Origin: Aeromicrobium yanjiei
GTDB taxonomy: Bacteria > Actinomycetota > Actinomycetes > Propionibacteriales > Nocardioidaceae
NCBI RefSeq assembly: GCF_009649075.1
Contig: NZ_CP045737.1
Span: 3,162,001-3,226,000, forward strand
Length of the DNA: 64,000 bases
Direction of reading: 5' to 3'
The translations under genes and the position numbers were made by a program. Positions 63,458 to 64,000 of this stretch are shown in pieces (the stretch's first letter is position 1; each line of letters starts with the position of its first letter). The notes under the pieces were generated by a model, which saw only the letters and a list, made by a program, of their open reading frames with translations, was not told where the DNA came from and did no database searches.

Positions 63458-64000
63458 ATGATCGGCCGTCGCTCCCACGACGACGCCCAGTCCTTCGACG
63501 AGGCCTGGGGCGGCGCCGACCCGCGGGACGAGGAGATCGCCGCTCTCGTCGCCTTCGCCGAGGCCCTGTGCGCGGCGGCCCCGGTCGAGCCCACGGCGCA
63601 GTTCCGGTCCACGCTCCGCGCGCAGCTGATGACCGAGGCGACCACGGTCCTCGAGCCCATGCCGGGGGCCGCCCGCCCGGCCGCCACGCCCGCCCGGCCC
63701 CGCAGCACGCGGCGTCGCCTCGCGGGCCTGACCGCGGCCCTCGTCACGTCGGCCGGCGCAGTCGGCCTCGTCGCGTCCAGCGCGTCGGCGCTGCCCGGCG
63801 AGATGCTCTACCCGGTCAAGCGCACGGTCGAGTCCGTCGAGCTCACCGCGTTGCACCACGGCGACGAGTCCCGCGGCTCCTTCCAGCTCGGACAGGCCGA
63901 GGAGCGCCTCACCGAGGCTCGCCTGCTGAGCGACAAGGGCGCCTCCGACACCCTCGTGGCCGACGCCCTCGACGACTTCTCCTCCGCAGCGTCCGACGGC
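63458..64000 (+). CDS. DUF5667 membrane protein, putative anti-sigma factor (partial, 3' end outside window)
   Basis: The first 181 codons are visible. An acidic N-terminal segment (about 1-60, EEIAALVAFAEALCAAAP) may bind the sigma factor; residues 88-107 form one membrane helix; then comes ALPGEMLYPVKRTVESVELTAL, the DUF5667 signature, outside the cell. This topology matches RsbN, the anti-sigma factor of BldN in Streptomyces. GGCAGGA lies about 8 bases before the ATG. It immediately follows the sigma gene (103-base gap). Confidence 0.75.
   Translation, partial: MIGRRSHDDAQSFDEAWGGADPRDEEIAALVAFAEALCAAAPVEPTAQFRSTLRAQLMTEATTVLEPMPGAARPAATPARPRSTRRRLAGLTAALVTSAGAVGLVASSASALPGEMLYPVKRTVESVELTALHHGDESRGSFQLGQAEERLTEARLLSDKGASDTLVADALDDFSSAASDG

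Overview
The window reads as one stretch of a very GC-rich actinobacterial chromosome, most likely a Nocardioidaceae-type organism (Aeromicrobium/Nocardioides relatives). The evidence is high G+C in all codon third positions, many GTG starts, menaquinone rather than ubiquinone genes, Rex operators of Streptomyces type, a fused CobA-HemD protein, DUF4229 and AbiEi-family proteins, and a rex/hem/BldN-like sigma block. No rRNA, tRNA, CRISPR array or recognisable transposase was seen. Genes are packed tightly: most neighbours on one strand overlap by ATGA, GTGA or TGATG, and no gap exceeds about 200 bases. The largest gaps are 45635-45831, 32374-32558, 52767-52941, 7035-7178 and 26020-26160, and each is described as a feature or in its neighbour's entry.

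Layout. 1-7034 (minus strand) is a partial second complex I operon, nuoA-B-C-H-I-J-K-L-M-(N), with no nuoD, E, F or G in view. 7084-10598 holds an SDR oxidoreductase with a MerR-type promoter, a methyltransferase, a RarD-like transporter and a long-chain polyprenyl diphosphate synthase. 10634-26019 is a complete 14-gene nuoA-N operon (minus strand) under a promoter with a perfect Rex operator just downstream. 26161-41988 holds most of the classical menaquinone pathway (menG, menF, menD, menC, menE, menA), interrupted by a GDSL hydrolase, a large LuxR-type ATPase regulator and a GMC oxidoreductase/aldehyde dehydrogenase pair. menB and menH are not in the window. 41993-46818 holds a PLP enzyme, two small membrane proteins, an ABC exporter and an AbiEi-like gene flanked by a perfect 27-bp inverted repeat. 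46924-50787 is a System II cytochrome c maturation operon (resA-ccdA-resB-ccsB). 50792-59719 carries haem synthesis (hemL; rex-hemA-hemC-cobA/hemD-hemB) and a lytic transglycosylase. 59832-64000 holds a glutaredoxin, an acyl-CoA ligase, a HAD phosphatase, a BldN-like ECF sigma factor and the start of a DUF5667 membrane protein that may be its anti-sigma factor.

How it fits together. Most of the window builds and tunes a respiratory chain: complex I feeds menaquinone, whose ring and tail enzymes are encoded alongside; cytochrome c maturation and haem synthesis supply the downstream oxidases. The redox sensor Rex appears to tie these together, because convincing Rex operators sit in the promoters of both the nuo operon and the rex-hem operon. 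The second nuo operon has no such site, so it is probably regulated differently.

Points most worth a second look: the nuoD/E/F/G-less second complex I; the two Rex operators; a BldN-type promoter match before the putative anti-sigma gene; a family of long intergenic palindromes, one pair of which brackets the AbiEi-like gene; paired palindromes in the menA divergent promoter; and at least ten genes with a -10 box so close to the start codon that their mRNAs should be leaderless.
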